A DNA stretch of 64,000 nucleotides from Cylindrobasidium torrendii FP15055 ss-10 (taxonomy: Eukaryota > Basidiomycota > Agaricomycetes > Agaricales > Physalacriaceae). Shown one piece after another: positions 48,473 to 61,700 of this stretch. The notes below the pieces were generated by a model. The model made no database searches and was not told the origin of the DNA. It worked only from the letters and a program-made list of their open reading frames with translations. Numbering within the stretch: the first letter of the stretch is position 1; each line of letters starts with the position of its first letter. The position numbers and the translations under genes are program-made. The stretch lies in NCBI GenBank assembly GCA_000934385.1, contig KN880436.1, forward strand, positions 1-64,000. Direction: 5' to 3'.

Positions 48473-51400
48473 ATGAGCATTTCAACGGTCAATCACCCAG
48501 TCGGGACTATCGTAGAGCTGCAGGTGGGGCGAGGTGTTGTCCGCTGGTCAGGAACCATAAGCAACAAACCGGGCAAGTTCTTTGGCATTGAACTGTACGA
48601 GGCCAACGGAAAGAACGACGGATCCTTCGAAGGGCATTCTTACTTTCGCTGTCCACCAAACCATGGACTATTCGTTCGGAACTCTGGCATCAAGGCCGTT
48701 GTCGGAATAGAGACGCCGCCAGAACCAGTCAGGGTGCGAGTCAACCGCGTAGTGCGCTTGCGGACGCTCAATGTTAAACTAGAAACCGGCTTTGACCCAA
48801 CGGCCGTCGTTGGGCCATCAAAGGACACCAAGTATCACTCGCGCGAACTCATTACGGACTTCATCACCCTCCTCTCGTTCGTCCAGCCCCGTGAAGGTTC
48901 CTCCAAATGGTGTTCGCAGTCGTTTAGGGCCAAGCACGCCGACCAAAGGGACGCCCGCGTCTTCTTCATCAGCAACTATCCAGACGCGGAAGTCTTTACT
49001 CAGAAAAAGCCCATCCAGTCCGCCCCCACCAGCAGTGAAGGTTGCGCCCAAGGCATCGCCACCCTCTCCGCCACGCAAAGCATCACCCAACGGCGTTAGT
49101 CGTCGTGTATCATCCCCATTATCACAACCATCCTCAATACTAGCCACAACACCTCCGCCAGAGGTATTTCCATCCCAGGCTCGGACGGTCTCGCCACTTG
49201 TTCAGACCACGACACGTCCAATCGTTGATGAACAAGAGCTTCAAGAACTGCGCGCGAAAATCCGCGTGTTGGAGGTCAAGCGCGGTGATGACTCGCGAAA
49301 TATCCGGGAACTCGAGGCGCGCCTCGCCGATGCAGAACAGTTTGTTGCCCTTCGACCGAAGCTTCAAGCCAAACTCAGTCAGCTGCAAACCGAGCTCATT
49401 GCGACCAAACGCGAACTTTCAGATGCTCAGCAGCTTGCACAACATTCGGATAGCCGCGTTCTGGATAATCAAGAAATGCTCGAAATGGCTATGTTGGACA
49501 AGGAGGTGGCAGAAGAGCGGGCTGAATTGGCAGAGGCTGAGCTAGAAGATATCAAAGAGAGACTTGCCATTGCGGAAGTTGAACTGGAAGTCTACAAGGA
49601 AAGTGAAGGTGCGTTTGCCCAACCTGTGCAGAAAACCTGAGTTCTAATATGAGGCCAGAGCTCGAGCGAGAAGAGGTGGAGGAGGGTGCAGCACCGGTGA
49701 AGGACTCGATGGCCTACGTCCAACTGGAGAAACAGAACGAGCGCTTGAAGGAGGCCCTCTTGAGGTTGCGCGACATGACCCAAGAGTCCGACCTTGACCA
49801 GCGGCGCAGGATTTCTGAAATGGAGAAGGATATGACAGGGCTTGATGAGCTTCGAGGTTGGTCAAGCTCTGTGCTGCGCGAGTTTCCCGCTGAACATTCC
49901 TAGCCCAATTTGCTTCTGCAACAATTAAACTGTCAAACGCCGAGATACAAATTGAGGACCTCAAGTTACAGCTGGACGATGCATTAGGCGCCGAAGACAT
50001 GGTTGTGCAATTGACCGAACGCAACCTTGTGTTAGGCGAGAAGATCGAAGAGATGCGCATTACCATTGAAGATCTGGAAGCTCTCAAGGAGCTCAATGAT
50101 GAACTTGAAGAAAATCATATCGAAACCGAGAAGGCTCTCCACGAAGACCTTGGTAAGTCTTACTCTCGTTTGCTTTGCAAGTGCTGTAACATGCTGTAGA
50201 CGCCAAGGACATTCAAATTCATCAATATACACGCAAGATCGAGACTCTTGAGGATGCGTGTGTAGACTTCGAGGGTACAATCACTCAATTCCGCGACCTG
50301 GTTGTTCAATTGCAGGGGTATGTCGCCTCACGCTATATGCCCTATTCAGGCTAACACATCAGTCCAGCGAGCTCGACTCACTACGTTTGCAAACACAAAC
50401 TGCTCAGAACGAAAGTGCAACAGCTGCTTCTCAGACAGCTGCAATGTTGTCGCTCAACATGAAGCTGCAATCTTCTGCTGCAAAGAACCAAGCTCGGAAC
50501 GTGGAACTTGAGCTCAACAAGCTGGAGGCGCGCGAAAGTCGGGAGTTGCTGCAGATCGTCCAACCATACTTGCCGCAACTTTACGTGGAGAACGACTTTG
50601 ATGCGACCAGTTGCTACTTATTCTTCAGACGAATGGCAACAAAACTTGATATTATCAACACTGTGGTCAGCCTTACCCATGGCATCGGAGAGAACGTCAA
50701 CGGGTCTGGCTCAGACGTTCTCATTGGTGTCTGCGATGTGCGTAGACGGTGTGTGATTTAGCAATCGTTCTGACTTTGTCCTAGCTGCGCACCCGTCTTG
50801 TTGGTCTGTCGACTATCTGCAAACGTTTCGCCACTGTCCTTCGCAAGTGCGATGTTCAGACTTTCCTCGACCGTGGACGTGTCTTCCATGAACTTGCTCA
50901 TGCAGAAAAGAGGATCGACCTTCACATCGACCTGCTGCGTCGGGATGAGTTCCGCGAATTTGAGTGTGTCACAGATATCGACAAGTCCGTCTTTTTTGCC
51001 TTTTCTCGGATCTATTTTCTGATGAATTGATAGCATTGCCAATCAATTCGAACACGTCGACAACAAATTCTTCGAAGGCTTCGAGACAGAATTGGCTGAA
51101 CGCGAGCAAGGCCTTGTTCTTGCGTTCGACTGCGATCTTGATACATTCATGGCCGCGGTGGGACATGTCAGAACATCCGTCCAACAGGTTCTCAAAGAGG
51201 CCGGTGAGACGCTTTGAGTACTGCGTCTGGTCAAATCTCATGGATATCTGACAGATGTTGTGCTCGACCTTGCTGGTATGAACGCTGAGCCAGAGCTCCT
51301 CGACCCCCTGCAAAAGATTCTCGATGGATGCAAAAGTGCGAAGCTTGTCTCAAGGTAGTTCTCATTGTTTTTTGAAAAAATTCGGTGGCTTATGACCAAC

Positions 51401-52789
51401 GTACAGGAAGCTTGTCCGGCGTCTTGAAGACCTGTCGCAAGAGTCCTTCGCCGCCAAAGCGATTTATGTCCCGCACATGCGTACCCTTGTTGAGGCGTCC
51501 CAGAAATTGGTTGCTTTCGCATTCACTGTAAGCTGGTCTGTTTTGTCGAATCGCAGGTTAACTCATGTTTGGGTAGTTGGCAAGGTCGACGACCGAGCAC
51601 ATCAGCGATGCAAGAGGCGCCAAGGCTTCGTTCCAGCTTGTCACCATGTTGTCCTTTGTTAAGCAGGCTACTACTACCACTGTCGGCATGGAAGCTCGTG
51701 TCGATGCGTCATTCTGGGACCCCATAAGTGATGCTCTCAAGCGCTTTGCGCAGGACGCGTCCAACCTTCTGGCGGCAATCTTTGAACCAGATGGTGTTTC
51801 AAAGAGTAAGTAATGCTGCTTGTCTCGTTGACTCTCTAGCTGACGTGGATGGACAGTGCCCGCCGTGAATCCGCCATGGGTTACCCGCATCGACGAGATC
51901 AAGACTGCGTTGGCTGTCAATGTAGAGGCAGAGCGCAAGGTTGCTCAACTCAATGATGAGATCCAAGGGCTTCTCCGTACACTGAAGACCAAGGATCAAT
52001 ACATCCAAGAGTCTGGCGTCAAGATTGAACTCATGGAGAGGCGGATGGAGACCGTGAAGAAACAAGCGGATGCCATCCAAGATTTGGAGGTCGAGTTGAA
52101 CAAGGCAAAGAAGCAAGAGAAGACTTACGAAGAGGCCATGGAGCAACTGCAATCGGACTTGGACGCGGCCGAGCAGGAGGTTGCGAAACTGAAGACGACG
52201 CAAATAGTTGGTGGACATGACCGACAAGGGTCAAATATCCAGGTCGTTGAGGCTGAGCCGACGGCTTTGGATAGCAATTTGGAGACATCACATTTGTTGG
52301 AGCAGGTATGTTGGCGACAACCATCCCTTGAACTTTGGCTGATTGATATTGAAGCTTGACGCCCTTCGTGGCACTGTGCGCTACCTACGAAATGAGAACT
52401 CTTACCTCAAGGGCCAAGATCTCATTAGGGAGCTTGATAGCCTGCCACCTTTGGCTGCACCTATTCCTCGGTCAGCGACACCCCCGCTTGATCCTTCGTA
52501 CGGCAGCGATACGGACGACTCGGACTCTGACCGTGCACCAACACCACCGACATTGCGCTCAGTGACAACTGAGAGCAAATTACTTTACCGTGATCTCATC
52601 AAGTTCTCAACGACGCCGAAGGTGGTTGATTTGAGTGCTGTACAGAAGTTGAGAGGGGACAAGGGAGGGAAGGCATGGATGCCAAAGAGCCAAACGCCGG
52701 CTCAACAAGTGCTCCAACGGAAGCAGGAGGCAGAGAGGTTGAGTCGAAGGATGAAGGGCCTTTTGGAAAGGACCGGAGAATTGCATTGA
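48473..52789 (+). CDS. Dynactin subunit 1, p150-Glued (Ro-3/Nip100 homologue)
   Basis: Thirteen exons (48473-48733, 48783-49608, 49659-49856, 49904-50152, 50200-50317, 50368-50737, 50785-50984, 51034-51203, 51255-51354, 51407-51527, 51577-51805, 51857-52305, 52355-52789) give 1,241 residues. A CAP-Gly domain at residues 10-78 (GTISNKPGKFFGIELYEANG, KNDGSFEGHSYFRC, HGLFVRNSG) binds microtubule and EB1 C-termini. A basic Ser/Pro-rich stretch follows, as in p150, then the first coiled coil (about 225-560) that binds dynein. The dynactin domain follows (ESRELLQIVQPYLPQLYV, CYLFFRRMATKLDIINTVVS). A second coiled coil (about 965-1080) comes near the end. It is the large arm of dynactin, needed for nuclear migration and retrograde vesicle transport in hyphae. 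Confidence 0.95.
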
Positions 52790-53386
52790 GTGACCAGTTC
52801 TTGCAGGGGTTTTCAGGAGGATGGATAGTGGATGTTACGACTGACGACCACGATTATATTTCTTTATTCACACGCACGATGATACCCTCCCAACACACAC
52901 CACCCACTCGTTTATCTCTCCCAGCCGATCTATGCGCTACACTGTCGTCGTATGCGTACGTCCGTTAACCTATACATAACATTTACAGGATGGAGATCTA
53001 ATTCACGCTGCTATCACGCACACCGACTTTTCTACGTTTGAGCAAAGCTTATACAAACGCCATTCTCCAGTTCGTCCATCTCAAAAGAGGGGTGAGAGTA
53101 CAAAATACCTGCATTGTATGTATTGGCGTTCGGGAATAGTATCCGTAAACCCCGGCCCTTCTACAAAGGTCAATCACGGCTTGAACTTGCGACATAGAGG
53201 ATGTGTAAAGGACGCAGAATCCAGCTTTGATGCCTGACTTCCAGCATAGATTGAGCATAATGGGAGCACGAATGGAGGAGGAGGAAGCGGGAAATAACGA
53301 TGTGACACTGTGACGAACAGAGCTTGTCAAGTTCCGCCTTGCGCGTCGATCTCGTTGCACCGGTAGCTGGGACTGCTCTGTCGAAT
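52790..53386. other. Intergenic region
   Basis: Between the dynactin stop and the Raptor start. No gene recognised. The minus-strand frames here look random. Confidence 0.4.
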
Positions 53387-56300
53387 ATGCCAGCGCCAGT
53401 GGGTGTAAAGCAGCGTCCTAAATTTCATACTGGTGCGTGGGCATTCTGAGCCGAAGATGAAAAATTCATAAGCTACTTTCCTTAGGACTGTATGAATCAG
53501 ACTCCGATAGTGACACGGAAAGCATTCGACATGGTTCCCAGTCACGTCCGCACGGTGAAGCGCAGGGAGCGCGACGTCAGGAGCCATCGGTGGACGCAGC
53601 AACAGCGCCTATTCCCTACTGGTTTGCCAAGCGTCACTTGACCTGTGGCAATCCCACTCCCCAGCCCGCCTGGTCATCTCGGCTCATTCCCTGGCGCAAC
53701 TCCACCCTCGGCAAACTCAAGACCGCAAACGCCGCCCTCATTCTCTGCCTAAATCTTGAGGTGGACCCTCCAGACATCGTCAAGACCCAACCATGCGCTG
53801 CTCTCGAGTGTTGGGTGGATCCCCGCCAACTTCCCGCCAATCGTGCCCTGGATGCCATTGGCGCTAATCTCAAGTCACAGTACGAGGGACTCAGCCTGAA
53901 GATTCAGTACAAGCCCATCCTCGACCCATCCCAGGATGACATTCGCCGATGTTGTCAACAACTCCGGAGGCAGGCCCGGGATGATGCTGTCCTGTTCCAC
54001 TTCAACGGACATGGCGTACCAAAACCAACTGCAAGTGGAGAGCTTTGGTGCTTCAACAGGAATTACACGCAATACATTCCTGTTGGTTTGTACGAGATTC
54101 AGACCTGGTTGGGGTCTCCGGGCGTTTACATTTGGGACTGCTCGGCGGCAGGGAACCTTGTTCAGAACTTCAACATCATTGCCGAGCGACGGGACACAGA
54201 TGTCAATCTCCACCGTGGCGGATACCCGCCAGAGAGCGCTCCTTTCATGCACTCCATCCAACTCGCGGCGTGTGCGGCCAACGAGAACCTACCATCCTGC
54301 CCCGATCTTCCCGCGGACGTATTCACGTCTTGCCTTACTTCGCCTATCGACATGGCTCTCCGCTACTTCGCCATCAATAACAAGAATCTTCCGGATGGTG
54401 TGGACCGCGACATGATCATGCAGCTTCCTGGCGACCTCAAGGACCGCAGGACACCACTGGGCGAGCTCAATTGGATATTCATTTCTATCACCGACACCAT
54501 CGCGTGGACATCGTTTTCTCGCGACATCTTTGCCCGTCTCTACCGCAGCGACCTGCTTGTCGCATCCTTATTCCGTAATTTCCTGCTCGCAGAACGCGTG
54601 CTAAAGAATTACAATTGCACCCCGCATACCTATCCTCCTTTGCCAGCAACCAATACGCATCATCTGTGGGCCACCTGGGATCTTGCCGTCGATGCATGCC
54701 TTCGCCAGCTTCCTCATCTCCTCCGCAACAAGATATCACCCAAGATTCGCAACCCGTCAGTTTCTGTTCAGGACGAGAATGAAATCCTTCCTGGGCGTAT
54801 TGGTGCCACCCGTCGCTCTTCGCAAGAGGATCTCTCGCAGAGTCCGCCTTACGTTTACGTTCCTAATCGGTTCTTCACCGACCAGCTCACAGCGTTCGAG
54901 GTGTGGATATCCCGCGGCGGTGCAGCGCTGACTCGCCCTGGCCCTCGGTCCCTCCCTATCAACAACGATATATATTTCGAAGACGAATCCGCACCAAAGC
55001 ATAGCCCTCTTACGTACGGCATACAAGATAACTTGGTCCCTCGTCAACCGCCAGAGCAGCTTCCTATTGTTTTGCAAGTTTTGCTGTCGCAGCCTCATCG
55101 TTTACGTGCATTGATTCTATTGTCACAATTCGTCGATCTTGGGCCTTGGGCCGTCAACCTCGTTCTATCCATTGGCATCTTCCCATACATGGCGAAACTC
55201 CTTCAAGCCGCAGGTCAAGACCTCCGCCCGGTCCTAATCTTTATCTGGACACGCATTTTTGCTGTCGATCCCACCGTGCAAACGGAGCTCTACAATAACC
55301 AACAGGGTTACAAGTACTTCACCAAAATCCTCGCGATGCCGGATGATGGTCTCCTGCCCAATTCGTCCGAGCATCAAGCAATGTGTTGCTTCATCCTTGG
55401 GTCCCTTTCGCGCGATTTCGCCAATGGTCAAGTTGCTTGTCTCAACGAAAATGTCTTCGACTCGTGCCTCATCAAACTGGACGACCCGGACTTCTTGCTC
55501 CGACAGTGGGCAGCCCTTTGCATGGCTCAAGTGTGGGACGGGAATGACCAAGCAAAAACGGAGGCGTTCACCAGGGCGGCGAACGAAAAGTTACTTGATT
55601 TGCTGAACGACGAGTCGGTGGAAGTCAGATGCGCAGCTCTTTTCGCCCTCCAGACCTTCTTGGGCGCAAGTGGGTCTGTTGACGTGAACAAGCGAGGCGG
55701 GGGCGGCAGTGGCACATTAATGGGGCTATTCGAGCAGGACGAGCACATACATATGCGCCTAGAGGTGTCCATGGTCACCCGTGCGACATATTCTTTGAGG
55801 GATGATGCCAGTCCCATGGCGAGGAAAGAGTTGGTGGTTCTCATTAGCTGCTTGGTACGCGAATGGCGCGGGCACTTCATCATTTGCGCCTGGCTGTATT
55901 GGGAAGAGGACCGACGATGGCGTCAAGGCTACGACCCAAACGAAATTGATGTCACGGAGGAAGCCTTGTTTGAGTGGGAACAAACTCTCGAAGGTCATGG
56001 CCGATTGGAAGAAGGGCGTGTCATGCTCCAATCCTTCTACACTATTTGGCTTGTTCTTCTGGACATGGCCATTGACCCGTACCCTGAAGTCGCCGTGCTC
56101 GCGCAAACCATCGTCGACTACGTGATGGCGCTGCTCCTGGAATCTCCCTTCAGCTCCTTGGAGTCTGCGACACTCAAGCAACCCCCAGCTCAATCCACCA
56201 CAGGCGGCAGGGCGCCCATTGAACCTCCAAAGCCGAGAACACGAGTTGGATCCAACTTATCCAATGGCAGCATACCGCCTTCATCACCAAAGCCGCCACG

Positions 56301-58387
56301 CCCTGGTTTCACTCGGAGCGACACCATGTCAACTCTGTCTACTGTCACAGAATCGGTTTCCAACACCATCAAACGGACCTCATCCTTCGCGAACGCTCTC
56401 AAGAGTTTAGCGGGTGGCGTCGCCTTCCCCAGCGCCGACACAGATGGTGTTGCCTCTTTATTCACGTCACCTTCCAAACCCGAGTTTTCGGAGCAGGCCC
56501 GCCCACCGCCGCCCAACTTCAATAGAGCAGAGTACATTTCGCCCTACCCTCCACAGCAGCGGAAATCGAACGGATTCCAGACGGGCCCGCCTCCCAAGAG
56601 AAATGGGCATGATTCAAGCTCGATATCTTCGTTCGACTCTGACCGAACGCGATCGATGTTTGCTCCTTCGAATGTTATGGAGGCTCTAGTGGATGAGGAT
56701 ATGATTCGATTGCGCCGTCGGGAGGAGGGTGGCCGTGTCGGTCCCGATGAAATGTCCCCTAGCCCAAGTGGGAGCGATTACTCAGCGCACTCGATGTTGG
56801 GATTGGGAACAGGTCATGCGATGAATGACGTTTTACCATTGAAGAGTTCATATTTCGACTGGTGTATCGAGTATTTCACCGAGCCTCAGATGAGGGTGAG
56901 CTTTTCCGCATAGCACTCATAATCCGTACTAACGGTTAGAGCAGCAAACCGAGGCGGACGAGCCGGGTAGTATCCAGTACAACCATCAGGTCTGGCGACA
57001 AAGGCGTAACGAACATGTTGAGCATGAGGTCCGCTCGCAAGCGGAAGCTGCCCGTACGCTCATGTCAGTAGTGTATACGCTCAAGGCGCTAACCATTTTC
57101 TTCAGCCTATTTGCCATGGGATCGGCCAGTCACCACCCTGCACACCGTTGGCCATCCAATGACCATGGCTTTCCACTCGTACGACAAGCACCTGTTCATT
57201 GCGAACGAGCACGACACTGTCTCGTAGGTCTTCTTGACCCCGTCGCTCGTTCGATTTACTCACGTCTGCTCCAGCGTATGGGACTGGTCGCTGAAGCGTA
57301 AGGTCGTCCAATTCAGCAACGGCAATTCGCGAGGGACATCTGTCACGTCCATGCACATCATCAACCAAGATGTTGGAGGGATCCTGCTCACTGCCTCGGA
57401 CGATGGCTGCATACGCCTCTTCCGGAATTATGACCCTTCGATGGAACAGGGTCCCATCCAACTCGTTAGCGCCTTCCGTGGACTACCAGAGTTGATCTTG
57501 ATGAAGCGCGGTGCCGGAATCGTCACGGACTGGAGAGGGAGCAATGGCACCCTGCTTGTTGGAGGCGACTCAAGGGTAATCAAGAGCTGGGATGCGCAAA
57601 CGGAGTCTCAGGGCCCTGTACGTTCTACTTCGTACCATGACAGTCCTCTCATACTTACCTTTCAATGTAGGACGTCGAGACGCTGTCGGATAGCCCCGTC
57701 ACAGCGATATCTGCGGGGCGTCAAAGCTACTCAGACACATTTGTCGCTGGATTTGCGGACGGTGTCGTCAAGCTCTTTGACCTTCGCCTTGATGCTGAAG
57801 AACCCGTGGTGAATGCATTCCCTGGGCACTCTTCTTGGGTGCAGAACATCAAGCCACACCCGAGCCATTCAATGCAGTTCCTCTCCGCTGGGTAGGCTCT
57901 TTGTCGTTTGTAGCTTTACGTGTCTGATTAGGGTGCAGAAGCCAAGATGGGATCGTCAAACTATGGGACATGCGGAACAGCCAAAGCCCGATCGAGGCAT
58001 GGACACTCAGTCAAACTGGCTTGAGTGCATTTGACGTGCACCGGAATACAGAGGTGTTTGCTGGGTCGGTGGTTGTGAACTATCGCTTCTGTCAATGACT
58101 AACCATATGCCAGCTCGTCTGCTATCACTGCAACTCAGTGGAAGGACCAGAAGGTGGGAATCCAGTCGATGAAGCGACGCGAGGTGAACTCGTCGGTGAC
58201 CATATCGACGGGACAACTCCACCAACCGCCTCGGGCTCCAGCGTCGCCATTTGCACACCGCTTGACGTCGTTGGTCTTCCACCCAACTGAGATGCTGTAT
58301 GGTGTAGGTGAACCGGACGGGACAGTGAGAATTATGGGCTGTAATTTGGCGTCGGAGCCAAAGTTACATTCGGGTATGGACAAGTAG
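53387..58387 (+). CDS. KOG1: Raptor/Kog1/Mip1, TORC1 scaffold subunit
   Basis: Eight exons (53387-53432, 53486-56895, 56942-57053, 57106-57223, 57275-57617, 57671-57891, 57939-58064, 58114-58387) give 1,549 residues. The N-terminal RNC/caspase-like domain is highly conserved: YWFAKRHLTCGNPTPQPAW, CLNLEVDPPDIVKTQPCA, LFHFNGHGVPKPT, GVYIWDCSAAGNLVQNFN. HEAT-like repeats follow (QLPIVLQVLLSQPHRLRAL, VDLGPWAVNLVLSIGIFPYM), then a Ser/Pro-rich linker (about 905-1090), and a C-terminal WD40 propeller whose strands cross six introns (FANEH-type start, SVWDWSLKRKVVQFSNGN, GIVKLWDMRN). Raptor recruits TORC1 substrates and couples nutrient state to growth. The start lies in a 46-base first exon that is easily missed. 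Confidence 0.96.
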
Positions 58388-58796
58388 TAGTTGACTACAC
58401 CAGTGTTTTGATTAGCTGGTCGATTGGTTAGGTCAGCGCGCAGTAGAGGATTGGCGTAACTTATTCTGCGTTGTATATTAGTGCCACTGCTGACTGCATT
58501 TTACTTGTACACCTCAGTAATCTATGTATTCCTAGTTTTCTAGTGAGATGCACGCGTTGTGAATATCTCACCATCAGCAAAGTCTAATGAGCTGCAAGAG
58601 TGTAAAATCCTCGCCGACGTCGCGAGTTTGGCATCGACTTGACCAATTCCAAGCCGATTGTTTGCCTGCATGATGCATCGTGAACGCGATCGCGTCGCTT
58701 GTTACGGTCCGACCATTATAATTTCCTCATGCTCACTGCGCCCAGCTTAGATGTGTGGGTGTTGCCAAGTCCCGGGCAACTTTCCTTGTTCCCATC
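58388..58796. other. Intergenic region
   Basis: Between Raptor and the ABC transporter. No gene recognised. Confidence 0.4.
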
Positions 58797-61700
58797 ATGA
58801 GGGGGGTTTTTTGGACGCAGCTCACGGTCCTCTTCTGGAAGAATTGGATAGTGCTAGCTAAACACCCATATGTGAGCACGGCGCTCACTGCCTCAAATCA
58901 TTGATACTCAACCAATCACCTATGCAGCTCAACATCCTGCGGTGCTTTGTTCTGCCCATTGCATATGGAATCTTCCTGGCTGTCGCCCAAATATTCCTGT
59001 CGAAGCCAAGCAATGTGCGCCAAATGACTATGCATCTTGACTTCACCTTTGGACTTACACATTCAACAAGTTTGGCATTGGGAGCGCAGTGCCCATACGC
59101 AACCTCAATGCAGCATTCACTGATACAACTCTCACGCTTGTGTGGGCCGATAGGACAACTGGAAATGGGACCATAACTGCCGAGGACATCGTCTCCCCCA
59201 TCACACGCGATTTCACACCCTCCCAGCGCAATGCCGTTCGCCGTCTCGACTCCCCAGATGATATTGTGGATGCATGCCCCCAGAACTTCAACCTGTTCTC
59301 CGAGTGCTTCGCCGCCATCGTATTCAATGACCTTCCGGACAATGGGCCCATCAACTACACGATACGCGCAGACGGAGGCCTCTTTCATATTGATGTCGAG
59401 AAGCACACAAGCGATTTTGAATTGCGCGTGTTGCCACTGCAGTGGGCCATTGACAATGTGAGCACCGCTGCAACTGCCATCTCTCTTCTCTACGCCTGAA
59501 CTAACATGATGTTTACAGGCAATAATGAGCTTGCGTACGGGTCAAGACGTCCAAACGCCTATGGAATGGCCCTTCACTCAAATCACAAACGAAGAGCAAG
59601 CGACCGACATTCGTCTCAGTTATATTCGAGGACTTCGAACCCTCCTTGTCATTGCGCTGTTTGTGTGCTGGGTCGGCATCGCATATCGACTCCCTGGCGC
59701 CGTGGCTTCAGAGCGCGCCAATCTCATCACAGCACATATGAAGATTACAGCTTGCTAGCTGGTCATTATTTGTGGCAGCCCCGTTCGGGAAGAGCCCTCA
59801 ACTAGCAGCGGTAACATCGACCCTTCTTGCTATTGTCTTCGCCATTATTGCGCTTGCGTTCAGCCAAGCAGGGAATGGCGCCGCGTTTGTCTATACGATT
59901 GTGTTTCCTCCAGGATACTACATCTTTGTGATTCGCGCGATATGTGGTTGGGAAAATCACCTGCTGCCAACGGAGGTACTTCGAGGAGACCCGGACAATG
60001 GACTCACTGTACTCCCCATCCTCATTGCGGCCATTGTATGTGAATCCGTTTGCTGCCTTCCAGTCATCAATGACGCCCTATAGATCGATATATTCCTGTG
60101 GCCTTGGCTTGCGGTACTCTTAGAGAATTATCTTTACGACGCGAAGAACCCTGTGTCGAGAAGACGATGGTTGAGGTCACGCGTGAAGGAAGATATCCGG
60201 CCAGCAAAGCCTGGGGTGGCCATCTCCCTCACCAACTTGAACAAGACATTCAAAACGAGCTTCTTCGCACGAAAGAACACGATCACTGCTGTCGAAGACC
60301 TCACGCTCGACATACCCAAGAATGGAATTTTCGTCCTCTTGGGTTCGAACGGCGCTGGGAAGTCGACTGTCCTTTCCATTCTTGGTGGATTAGCGGGAAG
60401 GACATCTGGGACAGTACAGTTCGAGAATGGCAAGGACACCCCGGAGCATGGCATGCTGAGCATCGTGCCACAGAAAAATGTTCTCTTCCCAGAATTGACG
60501 TGTCTTCAAACTCTGCGCGTTTGGCGAGCGGTGACATGGTCAAAGCACTCGAGGGATGATGAAGATATGGTACAACTTCTCAAAGACTGCGATCTGGCAG
60601 GGAAGATTCACGCCAACGCATCGACATTGTCTGGCGGACAAAAGAGGAAACTTCAGTTGGCGATCGGTTTAGTTGGAGGGTCGAAAAGTACGTCTCCATC
60701 GACTTCTATAAAAGGTTCATCGACTGACTTTAACGCTAGCTATTCTCGTGGACGAAGTAAACCCTCAGCCCAAAGGAGGTTCCCAATCTAATACCCTTTT
60801 TAGTGCACATCGGGTGTCGACCCCTTGTCCCGACGGGCAATCTGGCGAACCTTGACTGCCTGTCGTCTGGAAAGAACCATCGTCTTCACAACACATGTGC
60901 GTCACAATTCTCTCCTCGTTGTTCACTGACTTAAATCCACAGTTTCTGGATGAAGCAGACTTGTTGGCAGACAATATAGCCATCCTCGCTGCTCCAGGAA
61001 AACTCGTAGCGAGTGGATCGCCCGTTTCCCTGAAGCGTGACCTTGGGGAGGGATATACCATACAAGCGACAGTGCAAGACACTTCGAGCCTCAATATCGA
61101 ACACATTCTTGAACAGGTGCAATCAATCGCGCCTTCAACCATCACGAATACCAACAGCGAGGTACAAATCCACTTTCACTTGCGGACGAAGGACAATATC
61201 AAAGCTCAGCGCGTATTGGAACTCTTCGAGAGCCTTGTGGAGCAGTCACTGGTTGTTTCCTTTGATATTCTCGGTACCTCAATTGAAGATATATTCCTCG
61301 ACCTCATGGACAAGAATGATCCAGACACGAATGACGAAGTTACAGAGAGGGACGTTGAGGAGAAAGAGTCACTCACTTCAAACTCGGGCGGGAGCCAGCG
61401 ACAGAAGCTCGAACTGAGCGCTGGAAAGCCAATGCCTGTGTGGAAACAGGCTTGCACCATCTTTGTCAAGCGCTACATGATTGTCCGGCGCAGTTGGCTT
61501 GCACCGTTCCTCGCAATCGTTGTTGCCGTTGCCGGGTCTACTATCCCTCTGGTCTTCCTCAGTGACCGCCAAGCAACCTGCGAACGCACTTTTCGTCGTG
61601 CTACGACTTACGACTCTCCATTGTATGCCCCAATCTCACCATACGCGGCGGACACTGGCGTCGTAGACGGTATCGCACAGGTCCTCAATTCGCCGCCTGG

